From positions 211,102 through 275,101 of IMG/VR virus record IMGVR_UViG_3300029258_002750: a stretch of DNA of 64,000 bases; one strand, given 5' to 3'. Positions within the stretch are counted from its first letter, which is position 1; each line of letters opens with the position of its first letter. A program made the translations under genes and the position numbers. The DNA comes from a virus. Shown here one piece after another: positions 8,689-17,495 of the stretch. A model generated the notes under the pieces. It did no database searches. It was not told the DNA's origin and saw only the letters and a program-made list of their open reading frames with translations.

Positions 8689-9068
8689 TGGCCACGATCA
8701 AAGGGCTCTACGGGCCAATCAGGTTCACCTCCCGAGGCTACCCGGAGGCGGCCACAGACATCGACCTCCTGGGAGTGTCGATCAACACGATCCTCAAGAC
8801 CGGGATCGGTGAGCGTGTTCGTCGGCCGTTGTTCGGCTCCGGGCTCAAGCGACTCCTGTTCTCCAACGTGTCTCGGGCCACGGCTCTCCGGGCGAAGGTC
8901 GAGGCGCGGCGGGCGATCGAGCAGTGGGAGCCCCGTGTTGTGGTGGACGAGATTCTCGTTAGGACCGAGGAGAGTAGAATCGTGCTCGAAGTCATCTGGC
9001 GCCAGCGTGGGTCGATCGGCGACGCTCGACGGACGCAGGTTCCATTTGACGCGGCGGGGGCGCGCTGA
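8688..9068 (+). CDS. Baseplate wedge protein, gp25-like (P2 gpW)
   Basis: 126 aa, overlapping the spike stop by one base. It shows the gp25/GpW signature: an N-terminal Gly-rich strand (LYGPIRFTSRGYPEAATDID), a helix that ends ERVRRPLFGSGLKRLLF, and the hallmark WEPRVVVDEI near residue 80-90, which is the EPR motif conserved in contractile tails and type VI secretion. The protein starts sheath assembly at the baseplate. Length matches the family. Confidence 0.92.
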   Translation: MATIKGLYGPIRFTSRGYPEAATDIDLLGVSINTILKTGIGERVRRPLFGSGLKRLLFSNVSRATALRAKVEARRAIEQWEPRVVVDEILVRTEESRIVLEVIWRQRGSIGDARRTQVPFDAAGAR

Positions 9069-10684
9069 TGAGCAACGGCATTTCGCTGAGTACGACCGCA
9101 CGGGATCTCGTCAGATCGGGTTTATTTGGCAAGGACTTCGAGACCAACCGAGACGAGATCATCTCGTTCCTCCAGCTCCGCTTCGGCCCCGAAGTTTCCT
9201 CCAACATCGTCGCGTCCGAGAAGGGCATCGAGCTGATCGAGATGTTCGCCTTCGGACTCTCGACGATGAACTGGTACGGGGACCGGCAGGCGGACGACAC
9301 CAACCTGCGCGACGTGCGTCTGCGAGCTGCGGCCGTCACAATCGCCCGCCAGCTGGGCTACAAGCCTGCGGCGGCCGTTCCACCTGCCGTGCGGATCACG
9401 ATGACGTTAGCTGCCCCAGCCCCGAGCCGGTTTACGATCGAGAAGGGACGTAAGCTCCAGGGGCCGAGCGGCTTGATCTTCGAGGTCGTGGACGAGACCA
9501 TCTTCGATGTCGGGGAGTCGGGTCCCAAGGAGTTCGACGCCAGGCAGGGCGAGTCGCTCGAGTCGGTCTTCGTCTCCACCGGCGAGCCCGCCCAGATCTT
9601 CCAGATCACCAACGTCCCGGATGGGTTCTCGATCGCTCAGGACAGCCCGCAGCTCTTCGTGTCGGCTGTCGAGTGGGACGAGAACCGCTTCATGGAGTTC
9701 GAGCAGACCAACCAGTTCGAGTTCCAGTACGGCTTCTCGCCGCCCCGCGCGGTGATGGGCGATGGTGTGGCCGGAAACATTCCACTGAAGGACGCCGAGC
9801 TGCGCTTCAAGTTCTTTGTGACGAGCGGTACCGGCGGTTCCGTGGCCGCGAACACGGTGACGGCCTTCATGGAGCCGGTCGTGGCCGGTACGACCCTGAT
9901 CGAGCCGATCCTGGTCCACGACGAGCCCTCCACGCCCGGGTCTGACCGGGAGACGATCGACGCGATCAAGGTGAACGCGCCCCTGGTCTTCCAGACGGCC
10001 CAGCGAGCCGTCACCCAGGTGGACCTGGACGGATGGATCAACTCCTTCTCCGACCCGACGTGGGGCAGCGTGGCGATCGGCCGCGCGACCACACCCAGGA
10101 GTGTCGAGCAGGACGCCGAGGCCCTCACGATCCTCGAGGAGATGGCGAATGCGGGGGTCCCACAGGACACAATCGACCGGCTCTACAACTACTGGAACCG
10201 GGTCCTGGCGTCGAACGGGCAGGCGGAGATCATCCTGGCCCAGATCCTCGCGGAGGACGACGTTGGGCGCTACGTGACTGCTCCGGTCGGGCTGGCCCAG
10301 GCGCTAGAAGTCTTCCTCGACGAGAAGGCGGTCAGCACGGCGAAGGTCCACGTCACCGACGGGTCGGTCAACCTCCTCTCGGTCGATCTGACGGTCTCGA
10401 TCACGACGACCGAAGACTACAGCAGCCAGGAGCAGAAGGAGACCGTGCTTGCCGAGGTACGGTCACAGCTAGAGGACGAGCTTCTGGGCAGGGCCTACGG
10501 GGAGTCGATTCGCATCAGCGACATCTACCAGCTGATCAACGGCATCACCGGGGTGAGCTGGAGCCATGCTGCTATCACCGGCGATACCGAGTCGCTCGGC
10601 CGCGTCAACGGCTTCGGCGATCTGGAGATCGAGGACTTCGAGGTGATCACGATGGGCGCGATCCCAGCGGTCACGGTGCAGTAG
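9068..10684 (+). CDS. Baseplate wedge protein, gpJ / T4 gp6-like
   Basis: 538 aa, start ATG in a TGATG junction with gp25. The order gp25 then gpJ is conserved across contractile tails. The N-terminus (FLQLRFGPEVSSNIVASEKG) and the segment DDTNLRDVRLRAAAVTIARQLGYKP match the start of baseplate J-like proteins, and TTEDYSSQEQKETVLAEVRS near 450 followed by GESIRISDIYQLINGITGV matches their C-terminal part. The protein dimerises to form the wedge ring around the hub. Confidence 0.88.
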   Translation: MSNGISLSTTARDLVRSGLFGKDFETNRDEIISFLQLRFGPEVSSNIVASEKGIELIEMFAFGLSTMNWYGDRQADDTNLRDVRLRAAAVTIARQLGYKPAAAVPPAVRITMTLAAPAPSRFTIEKGRKLQGPSGLIFEVVDETIFDVGESGPKEFDARQGESLESVFVSTGEPAQIFQITNVPDGFSIAQDSPQLFVSAVEWDENRFMEFEQTNQFEFQYGFSPPRAVMGDGVAGNIPLKDAELRFKFFVTSGTGGSVAANTVTAFMEPVVAGTTLIEPILVHDEPSTPGSDRETIDAIKVNAPLVFQTAQRAVTQVDLDGWINSFSDPTWGSVAIGRATTPRSVEQDAEALTILEEMANAGVPQDTIDRLYNYWNRVLASNGQAEIILAQILAEDDVGRYVTAPVGLAQALEVFLDEKAVSTAKVHVTDGSVNLLSVDLTVSITTTEDYSSQEQKETVLAEVRSQLEDELLGRAYGESIRISDIYQLINGITGVSWSHAAITGDTESLGRVNGFGDLEIEDFEVITMGAIPAVTVQ

Positions 10685-10694
10685 GAGAATCGAG

Positions 10695-11678
10695 ATGGCC
10701 GATCTCACCCCGCGTCTTTCGATCCCGGTTCCCTCGGAGTTCGAGGAGCCCTACTACGAGACGTCCCGCGACGGGTCGCTGGCCTTGGACTCCATCGGTT
10801 ACAGCAACGCCGAGAACAGTCAGCTCCAGTTCCTCTCCACTGGCTCGGTCGGCTGGGACGTCGCCGGGGCGCCGCCGAATGGCCTGGTCTACTGGACCGA
10901 GGACATCGATGTCACCGGATTCTCCGACGCCTTCAAGGCTTACATCGCAGGCGGGGCCTCGGTCGAGATGCAAGACGGGGAGGTGCTGTTCTTCCTCCTC
11001 CCGCGCGCGCTCAGGGCCAGGACGGAGCTGACGCTCTACCGGAGCAACCGGATCTTCCTAGAGGGCTCTCGGCTGCCGGATCTTCGACTGTTCTGCGCCC
11101 GGGTGGGCGACAAGCTCTACTTCCAGAATGGCCTGAGCCTCAAGGACGGCCAGGAGGGGGAGTTGTTCGGTGGCGGCCTGTTTCCCTCCACCATCACGCC
11201 GATCCACCAGCACGAGCCAGCGCTGATCATCCAGCCGCCATCGGCCGGGGTCTCGACGCTCGATGCGGGCATCACTGCCCCAGACCTGATCAAGGTGGAG
11301 GTCTACCGGAACGGCCAGCTTCTCGCCGCACCGGACGACTACACGATCAACCTGGGAACCGGGATCGTCACGCTCGTCATCCCCACGGTGCACGGCAGCG
11401 AGCGCTTCGTGCTCCTGCGCGAGACCCGTGACCCGATCTCGCTCACGCTGGGACACTCGCACCTCTCGACGCTCGTGCTCAAGCCAGCCCCGGCCACGGC
11501 ACTGCTCGACATGCTGGTGACCGCCCCTGTGCTGGACGCTGTGGACCTGTTCCGTGGCGGTGCCATCCTGGTCGAGCCTGACGACTACACCCTCGATACC
11601 GGCACCGGCTTTGTCACACTCGTGACGCCAACCGGGGTTGGTGAGGTCTTCGTGGCGCATCGGAGGATCAACGTCTAG
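10695..11678 (+). CDS. Unknown baseplate-region protein with two internal repeats
   Basis: 327 aa, ATG 10695 with AGGAG close upstream. I do not recognise a family. Two copies of one beta module stand in the C-terminal half: LIKVEVYRNGQLLAAPDDYT and, about 100 residues on, AVDLFRGGAILVEPDDYTLD, each followed by GTG.VTLV.PT. Two histidine-bearing strands (HQHEPALIIQP, GHSHLSTLVLKP) precede the modules. Location between gpJ and gpI suggests a baseplate wedge or fibre-anchoring role, analogous in place only to T4 gp7-gp10. Confidence 0.6.
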   Translation: MADLTPRLSIPVPSEFEEPYYETSRDGSLALDSIGYSNAENSQLQFLSTGSVGWDVAGAPPNGLVYWTEDIDVTGFSDAFKAYIAGGASVEMQDGEVLFFLLPRALRARTELTLYRSNRIFLEGSRLPDLRLFCARVGDKLYFQNGLSLKDGQEGELFGGGLFPSTITPIHQHEPALIIQPPSAGVSTLDAGITAPDLIKVEVYRNGQLLAAPDDYTINLGTGIVTLVIPTVHGSERFVLLRETRDPISLTLGHSHLSTLVLKPAPATALLDMLVTAPVLDAVDLFRGGAILVEPDDYTLDTGTGFVTLVTPTGVGEVFVAHRRINV

Positions 11679-11680
11679 TC

Positions 11681-12610
11681 ATGGGCAAGCCGTCGAGAAT
11701 CGGTTACGGCCACAACCCCTTCGGGCATCCGCACGGCGGCGCCTTGTTCAGCGTCCCCGGCGGCGGCCCGTACTCGGTCAATGCTGGGTTCGGCCGAGGC
11801 GACTGGGCCGAGGAGGTCACCTGGCGGATCCTCCCCGACGACACGCGGGATGAGGACGGGCTCGGCAGCGACGTTCCAGAGCCGCTCCGGGGGATCATTG
11901 AGGCCGTCAAGCCGCTCCTGAACGAGCTGCTCGCCAAGTGGGCGATCTTCCCGAGCTTGTGGGACGCGGTCACCTGTCCGATCGACCAGCTGCCGATGCT
12001 GGCCTACAACGTGGGGATCACGCTCGATCCCACGAAGAACGAGCGGCTTCAGCGCTCGGAGGTGCTCAACGCTCCCCAGCTGTTCCTGCACAAGGGAACC
12101 GACCTGGGCTACACGATCCTCGCTGCCTTCGAGGATCTCCTGGTCGAGATCATTCCGCTCTGGGCCGAGAGCGCCGACCCCAGCGCCGCACTGACCCCGG
12201 TCGACCCGACCGTGTTTATCCCGTACTACAACAGCGAGGTCACCGACGTGGTGCCCCTCGACGCGGAGTACGACGACCGCTTCGCGCTGTGGCCCAAGTA
12301 CCTGGGTGTCAAGGACGAGAAGCGGTCCCACTTCCTGCGGCTGATCTTCTATCCGACAGATGACCCTTCGCAGGACTTCGACCCCGATGTGGCCGCGCGT
12401 CTGGCCGAGCGGCTGCTGCGGTTTAAGCCGATCTACGTGGAGATCGACAGGATCGTGTTCGACGGCCTACGCGGGTCGAGTCAGACGTGGACACAGAGCA
12501 TCGAGGCTGGCGACCACGCCGCCGGAATGTGGATGAATGGCCCAATCGTCGCGATGTTGACCGCAGCCAGCCAGACGTGGACCGGCGCTGTCGTGGCGGA
12601 CACGGTATGA
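11681..12610 (+). CDS. Tail protein I-like baseplate protein (P2 gpI)
   Basis: 309 aa. The central part carries the gpI pattern: CPIDQLPMLAYNVGITLDP, then a helical step ending LNAPQLFLHKGTDLGYTILA (the position of the RHKGT element of gpI) and the helix-turn LLVEIIPLW. The N-terminal 60 residues (Gly/His/Pro rich) and the last 40, which include SSQTWTQSIEAGD and a second SQTWTGAVVADT copy, are not typical. gpI connects wedges to fibres. It begins two bases after the preceding stop and overlaps the next start (ATGA). Confidence 0.72.
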   Translation: MGKPSRIGYGHNPFGHPHGGALFSVPGGGPYSVNAGFGRGDWAEEVTWRILPDDTRDEDGLGSDVPEPLRGIIEAVKPLLNELLAKWAIFPSLWDAVTCPIDQLPMLAYNVGITLDPTKNERLQRSEVLNAPQLFLHKGTDLGYTILAAFEDLLVEIIPLWAESADPSAALTPVDPTVFIPYYNSEVTDVVPLDAEYDDRFALWPKYLGVKDEKRSHFLRLIFYPTDDPSQDFDPDVAARLAERLLRFKPIYVEIDRIVFDGLRGSSQTWTQSIEAGDHAAGMWMNGPIVAMLTAASQTWTGAVVADTV

Positions 12611-12804
12611 GCGAGCTGACGATGGCGAGGATGGAATACGCCAAGCGAGTTGCCCCATTCGTGTCAACGAGCTGGCTCGCAAAGACGATTCTCGATCTCA
12701 GCGAAGATGAATACCAGGCGCTCAGGCGCAAGGTGATCTACGAGACGCTCTACGAAGAGAGCGCAGTTGACCTGCTCGGCGCTCTCGCGGAGAGGAAGAG
12801 CTAG
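12607..12804 (+). CDS. Small helical protein of unknown function
   Basis: 65 aa from ATG 12607, overlapping the gpI-like stop (ATGA). It is almost entirely helical by composition (KTILDLSEDEYQALRRKVIY) with an even charge balance and no membrane segment. The tight coupling on both sides says it belongs to the tail operon. The frame extends upstream of the start but there duplicates coding space of the gpI-like gene, so the short version is preferred. No family recognised. Confidence 0.55.
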   Translation: MSELTMARMEYAKRVAPFVSTSWLAKTILDLSEDEYQALRRKVIYETLYEESAVDLLGALAERKS

Positions 12805-14208
12805 ATGGCGAAGGCGCTAGCGTTCAGGCGAGACACCAGCACGGTCGTCACGATCGACACCATCAACAACGTCGTGGCCGACGTTGGAATCGCGATTCCC
12901 GGAGCGCTCACGACGACGGTGTTTCCGGGGCGTACCAGGAACAACATCGCCGTCTACAACGGCGATCCCTACCTGCTCTACATCCACTCGTCAGGCGAGG
13001 CCCGTGTCGCGGTATACCAGAGCGGCTCGTGGTCCGACGTTCCATCGGCCGCTTTCCCTCCTGTGTCGGGAACCGTCGTTCCGATCAGCCTGGAGGTCGT
13101 CCAAGACTACCTCGTGATGAGCGTGTGGCGGCAGAACTCCGCCAGCGTGGATGGTCTGATCGTGAAGCGGACGGCCGATGGCTCGACGTGGGACGCGCCG
13201 GTGGCACTCGGCGCCCCTGTGCAGCCCACGGTCTCGGAGGGCTGCGCCTCGATCGCCTGGCGACAGGTCATGTGGTACGCCACGGCGAGCGGGATCGCCT
13301 ACTACAACCCGATCACCAACACGATGTCGGCCGCCTTCGATGACGGGGACGACGGCAACCTCGACGGTCCAGAGGTGCCCGTCGGCTCGTTCGCGTTCTG
13401 GAACAACAACCTCTACGTCCTGAAGCCTGGGACAGCCCTGTCCCTCTACCAGCTCGACACCGCGTGGCAGCCGACAGCGCCAACCGCCCCGCCCTCGTGG
13501 ACCAAGCTCTCGGCTACCGGCATCCCGAGCTTGGGATCGCTCACGATCGTACCGGACACGCCACCTGCGCTGCTCTTCGTCAACAGGGTCGATGAGTTGT
13601 GCATCCTCTACTCGGCCGCGCTTGGCTCGAAGCTCGTCAAGACGGACGCGGCGGCCTTCCCAGTCTTCGCCTTCACGGACGTGACGACCAGCCTGCTACC
13701 CTCGGCCATCCAGGGCATCTCGGACGGCGGCTTCACGCTCTACCAGGACGACCGGCGACGGGTCAACGAGGTTCAGAACATCCTGATTCACAGTAGCTCC
13801 ACCACCCAGCTGGCTACGTGGGATGGCGTGTCGGAGATCAACGTCCGAACGACATTCTCCCATCGGGTCATGCCGCCCGATGAGCGGTTTGGCGCGCTGC
13901 GGACGTTCACGAACCTCCAGCCGACGACTTCGATTACTGGCGTCGCGCAACCGTGGGACGGTCGCGTCGTGATCGACTACGACGTCAGAGATGCCAGTTC
14001 GCGGCCGGTGGACATCTTCGGCGAGTACTCGGTCGATGGCGACGAGTGGTCGCCGATGACCCAGGGCGACGGGGATGACGGCAACGAGCAGCTCGCGACA
14101 ACCCCGGCAGGCAGCAGCTACCAGTTCTACTGGGACGCCTGGGCCGACCTGACCGGCACGTACCCCAACATGAACATGCGGATCGTCTCCCGGATCTCCG
14201 GGGTCTAG
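12805..14208 (+). CDS. Propeller-like virion protein (copy 1 of 3)
   Basis: 467 aa starting at the base after the preceding stop. Residues 1-330 are a series of four-strand, Trp/Tyr-rich units (AVYNGDPYLLYIHSS, MWYATASGIAYYNPITN, NNNLYVLKPGTALSLYQLD), the look of a beta-propeller. The last 110 residues form a separate Ig-like domain (VVIDYDVRDASS, GEYSVDGDEWSPM). Two related proteins are encoded at 39518 and 41080. A role in host-surface binding at the baseplate rim is inferred from location and fold type. Confidence 0.6.
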   Translation: MAKALAFRRDTSTVVTIDTINNVVADVGIAIPGALTTTVFPGRTRNNIAVYNGDPYLLYIHSSGEARVAVYQSGSWSDVPSAAFPPVSGTVVPISLEVVQDYLVMSVWRQNSASVDGLIVKRTADGSTWDAPVALGAPVQPTVSEGCASIAWRQVMWYATASGIAYYNPITNTMSAAFDDGDDGNLDGPEVPVGSFAFWNNNLYVLKPGTALSLYQLDTAWQPTAPTAPPSWTKLSATGIPSLGSLTIVPDTPPALLFVNRVDELCILYSAALGSKLVKTDAAAFPVFAFTDVTTSLLPSAIQGISDGGFTLYQDDRRRVNEVQNILIHSSSTTQLATWDGVSEINVRTTFSHRVMPPDERFGALRTFTNLQPTTSITGVAQPWDGRVVIDYDVRDASSRPVDIFGEYSVDGDEWSPMTQGDGDDGNEQLATTPAGSSYQFYWDAWADLTGTYPNMNMRIVSRISGV

Positions 14209-14280
14209 GAAGATAGAGGCACTCGGTCGGTGAATGGTGGTAAGTTCGCTCTCTGGCACGCTAGGTGAGGTGGAGAGCAA
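14209..14280 (+). promoter_or_regulatory. 72-base leader before a small gene; weak promoter candidate
   Basis: This is the first break in the tightly coupled tail operon. It holds a good ribosome site (GGTGGAG) before ATG 14281 but no convincing -35/-10 pair; a GGTAAG stretch near 14238 is the nearest to a -10 element. Confidence 0.25.
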
Positions 14281-14550
14281 ATGCCGAAGATCGAACTGGA
14301 CGAGTTAGGAGAGGCCCACGTCAAGCTGCTCATGGAGACGAGAGGCAGGGCAGTGGCCGAGGCCGAGAGGAAGTTCAACGAGGGCCTGGAGATCGTGCTG
14401 CGAGCGAGCAACCACGAGTGGCCCGGCACAGACCTGGGTGTCCGCAAGAAGGAAGGCAAGATGCTCCTTGTGTGGGGGGATGAGCTGACCAAGGAGAAGG
14501 GGGCCATCGCGGCCAGCGGTGGTCCGCCGGAAGATACGCCGCCCTACTAG
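14281..14550 (+). CDS. Small charged protein of unknown function
   Basis: 89 aa, ATG 14281 with GGTGGAG upstream. Residues 1-45 are a charged helix (RAVAEAERKFNEGLEIVLRA), followed by a beta strand EGKMLLVW and a Pro/Gly-rich tail. No signal peptide or membrane segment. It precedes three small genes leading into the collagen-stalk fibres and may be an assembly factor, but nothing in the sequence shows it. Confidence 0.5.
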   Translation: MPKIELDELGEAHVKLLMETRGRAVAEAERKFNEGLEIVLRASNHEWPGTDLGVRKKEGKMLLVWGDELTKEKGAIAASGGPPEDTPPY

Positions 14551-14560
14551 GAGGCGATGA

Positions 14561-15028
14561 ATGAGCACCCTGATTCGACAAGGCGACACGCTTCCGCTGT
14601 CGTTGCAGCTCCCGGACGGGGTCACCTCGAAGTACCCGCAGGCGGACATCTACTCGGTGGCCGGGGCACTCCTGACCACCGTGGACCTCGTCCACCGCGC
14701 CACCGGGCTCTACACGGTCGACACGGAGAACATGCCTGCCCAGGACTTCGTGACGGTCGTCTACACCGTCTACGATGACGCCGGTCACACGATCGTCTCT
14801 GCCACGTACGACCGGACGTCCGAGGTGTTCGTTCGGGCCGCGTTCATCGCGCTGGGCGACCTCGTGGACGGGACGGTCACCGTCCAGACAGCCCTGGCTC
14901 GCGCGAACGCGGCTGCGGCCGGGAAGGTCGTCAGAACGATGGGTAACCGTTACGAGTACCGCAATGACGCGGACACGGGCGCCCTGTTCACCAACATCGA
15001 CAACGACACGGAGCGGACCCCGGTGTGA
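14561..15028 (+). CDS. Tail-fibre-region protein with Ig-like N-terminal domain
   Basis: 155 aa. The N-terminal 95 residues (IRQGDTLPLSLQL, GLYTVDTENM, VVYTVYDDAGHTIVSATYDR) look like the beta-sandwich adaptor domain that begins many baseplate upper or fibre-attachment proteins. The remainder is a helix (DGTVTVQTALARANAAAAGK) and a short basic strand. The stop overlaps the next start in a GTGA junction. Virion role inferred. Confidence 0.5.
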   Translation: MSTLIRQGDTLPLSLQLPDGVTSKYPQADIYSVAGALLTTVDLVHRATGLYTVDTENMPAQDFVTVVYTVYDDAGHTIVSATYDRTSEVFVRAAFIALGDLVDGTVTVQTALARANAAAAGKVVRTMGNRYEYRNDADTGALFTNIDNDTERTPV

Positions 15029-15300
15029 CGACGGTCAGGCGCGTCTACACTTTCGGATGGGATGGACCTCCGCCCTCAGGCGAGGAGGACGAGCCCACGT
15101 TCGTCTTTACCGGCGGCTGGTTCGGACAGTCGTACGACATTCCGCTCATCGAACCGCTGGATCCATCGATCGTGGCTCACGAGCAGAAGATCACCGGCCA
15201 GCTGACGACGTTCTTCGCACAGGGCACAGGCTCGACGATCAGTCCCGGCACCAGGGGCGTGGAGAGCGGAGACGCGAGGGTTGGTGAGGTGGTGCTGTAG
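15025..15300 (+). CDS. Small protein of unknown function before the fibre genes
   Basis: 91 aa from GTG 15025 (GTGA overlap). Acidic and aromatic N-terminal half (YTFGWDGPPPSGEEDEP, FTGGWFG), then a short helix ending in a Gly/Thr-rich tail. Its stop overlaps the GTG start of the first collagen-stalk fibre gene, so the two are probably translationally coupled. No family recognised. Confidence 0.45.
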   Translation: MTTVRRVYTFGWDGPPPSGEEDEPTFVFTGGWFGQSYDIPLIEPLDPSIVAHEQKITGQLTTFFAQGTGSTISPGTRGVESGDARVGEVVL

Positions 15301-17495
15301 TGGCTGTCTTCCCGACGAGCACGATCAACAAGCAGAACGTGAAGTTCCGGTACGGGGAGCAGTACGTCTCGGAGGCCGCGAACCGGAAATTCCTCGCGAT
15401 CCCGAGAGGCGTCTACTACGGCTTCATCCCCACGTTCGAGAACGACGTGCTGACCCTCGCGCCGGACCCGACCTACGGAGTCTCTCAGGCTCGGCTCACG
15501 TCGTCCGACGATCCGCTGATCGCGCTCGATGTCGTGACCACTGAGTCGATCACGCTTGACTTCACCGGTCACTCGAGCTACCCGGTGAACGTGGTCCTCA
15601 AGGCCAACGGGGCGCTGGGGCTGGCGCACTCAGCCCAGGTCTTCACCAAGGTCGGGGCCGCGACTGATCCGACCGAGCTGCTGCTCGGCGAGGTCACGGC
15701 CGCGAACACGATCGACGTGACGCTGCCCGCCAAGAGGAGCAACCCCTACGCCTACGCCGGGGCGCCTCTCGGCTACGGCTTCATGCCCTCGGGGTCGGTC
15801 GAGGATCTCATCGCCGCCGTCTCCCTGGTGCAGGAGGTCGAGAACGCCAGAACCGATCTGACTGGCTTCACGCACCCGACCCTGCGTGAGCGGCTCGACG
15901 CCGACGCCACTGGTCCGGCCATCGCCGAGCGGCTGGGGAAAGAGCTGCGGACGATTGTCAGCGAGGACATCACGCTGCCGTCTGCGCCTACCGGCAGTAT
16001 CAACGTGAGCCGGTCGTTCTCGGCCCTCTACCGATCGTCCTCGCCTGTCGAGAACATCCCCGGGTTCGCCTCCGAGGACCGCAACGGTGCGATCACGGGT
16101 GGAACACTCCCAGTTCTGGTGCCGCCGGGTGCGCTGTCTGACTCGGAGCGCAACGTCTGCATGGTTATCGATACCTCGACCGAGCGCCGGATCCAGAACA
16201 CTGCCAAGGTGGCGGCCTACGGGCGGCTGACGCTCTCCGAGGTCGTGCTCACGGGCACGCTCACGTTCGTGGCCGCAAGCGATCGGGTCAGCGGAGCTGG
16301 AACCGACTTCCCGAACCAGGTAGAGGTTGGGGACATCGTCCAAGATACGGCCGATGACTACTACGAGGTGACCGCGATTCCCCAGACCGTGACAGGCGAG
16401 CTGCTCGCGACGATCGGCGGCTCACCCGCTCCGCACGATCTCTCGACGACTCCGCTCTCGAACCCAACGGCGATCATCCCCGGCTCCGTCTCGATCGACG
16501 TCGTGGTGGACGGTGTAGGGTCCGACGTCATCATCGACGACGGGGCCGGGAACCTCACGAGCGCCGCGCTGACCGCACCCGGGACGATCAATTACACGAC
16601 CGGGGCAATGACCGGAGTCACGGTCAACCTCCAGGCGGCCTCGCTGGTCCAGGCCAACTACACCACGGTGACCAACGAGATCCAGATCTCGACGCCAGCT
16701 GCCACCCCCGGCTCGTCGGCTACATTGCTGAGGCGGCGGTTCACTCTCTCCTTCTACGTTCGCACCGGCATCGGAGCCGAGTCCGGCCTGGCGCTCGACG
16801 GCGGCCCGACGCTTCGGTTCTTCTTCCCGCTCTGGGACACGATGGAGACGTCGCAGTTCGACTACCTGCCGTACCTCTTCAGGAACGCGGACGCCGAGCC
16901 GGTGATCGACGCGACGACCGTGATCTCAGGCCGCGCGCTGGTAGCCGCCAACGCGGGTGATGGGAAGGCCGGGGCCATCAACGAGATTCAGGACACGGGG
17001 AACCCGCTGCCGGACGGCTTCTACCACACGCTCAACTTCAACGGCGCATCCGATGGCGGGAGCGGCGTTGCCAACATCACGCAGCGAGGGCCGACCGGGC
17101 CAACAGGGCCAGACGCATCTGGCGGGCCGGTCGGACCAACTGGTCCGAAGGGCGATCAGGGACCCGGCTTCGAGCGATCGTCCGGCGACAACCCTGGAAC
17201 CTATCCGATCGTAGAGACATTCAACGTACCCCAGGGCTACTTTGGGTATACGCCAGGGACGACCTGGACCGACACGCACGACTTCAGTGCCACTCACAGC
17301 ATCTCGGAGATCTTGTTCGGAACGACGGGGCTCTCGAAGTGGAACCCGAACGACGACCATGGGGACGACCGCTGGCAGATCGAGCTGCTCGAGAAGATCT
17401 CGGCTACGACGTTGCGGGTGACCGGCTATGTGCCGCTCGGCAACCCGGATGTCGCCGGTATCCGATTCCTCTTCAACGCTGCGGGGCTTGACTGA
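15300..17495 (+). CDS. Collagen-stalk tail fibre (copy 1 of 3)
   Basis: 731 aa, GTG in a TAGTG junction. Shared layout with the next two genes: an N-terminal beta domain with PRGVYYGFIPT near residue 35, an anchor segment (PLGYGFMPSGSVEDLIAAVS) near 155-180, a helix, a long beta-rich shaft, then a Gly-Pro-Thr collagen repeat (GPTGPTGPDASGGPVGPTGP) at about 600-620 and a 110-residue C-terminal head. The two collagen runs are short, with a GPKGDQGPG end. This copy carries an extra beta segment (TLTFVAASDRVSGAGTDF to about 430) not aligned in the others. Trimeric fibre that touches the host is the likely role. Confidence 0.75.
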   Translation: MAVFPTSTINKQNVKFRYGEQYVSEAANRKFLAIPRGVYYGFIPTFENDVLTLAPDPTYGVSQARLTSSDDPLIALDVVTTESITLDFTGHSSYPVNVVLKANGALGLAHSAQVFTKVGAATDPTELLLGEVTAANTIDVTLPAKRSNPYAYAGAPLGYGFMPSGSVEDLIAAVSLVQEVENARTDLTGFTHPTLRERLDADATGPAIAERLGKELRTIVSEDITLPSAPTGSINVSRSFSALYRSSSPVENIPGFASEDRNGAITGGTLPVLVPPGALSDSERNVCMVIDTSTERRIQNTAKVAAYGRLTLSEVVLTGTLTFVAASDRVSGAGTDFPNQVEVGDIVQDTADDYYEVTAIPQTVTGELLATIGGSPAPHDLSTTPLSNPTAIIPGSVSIDVVVDGVGSDVIIDDGAGNLTSAALTAPGTINYTTGAMTGVTVNLQAASLVQANYTTVTNEIQISTPAATPGSSATLLRRRFTLSFYVRTGIGAESGLALDGGPTLRFFFPLWDTMETSQFDYLPYLFRNADAEPVIDATTVISGRALVAANAGDGKAGAINEIQDTGNPLPDGFYHTLNFNGASDGGSGVANITQRGPTGPTGPDASGGPVGPTGPKGDQGPGFERSSGDNPGTYPIVETFNVPQGYFGYTPGTTWTDTHDFSATHSISEILFGTTGLSKWNPNDDHGDDRWQIELLEKISATTLRVTGYVPLGNPDVAGIRFLFNAAGLD

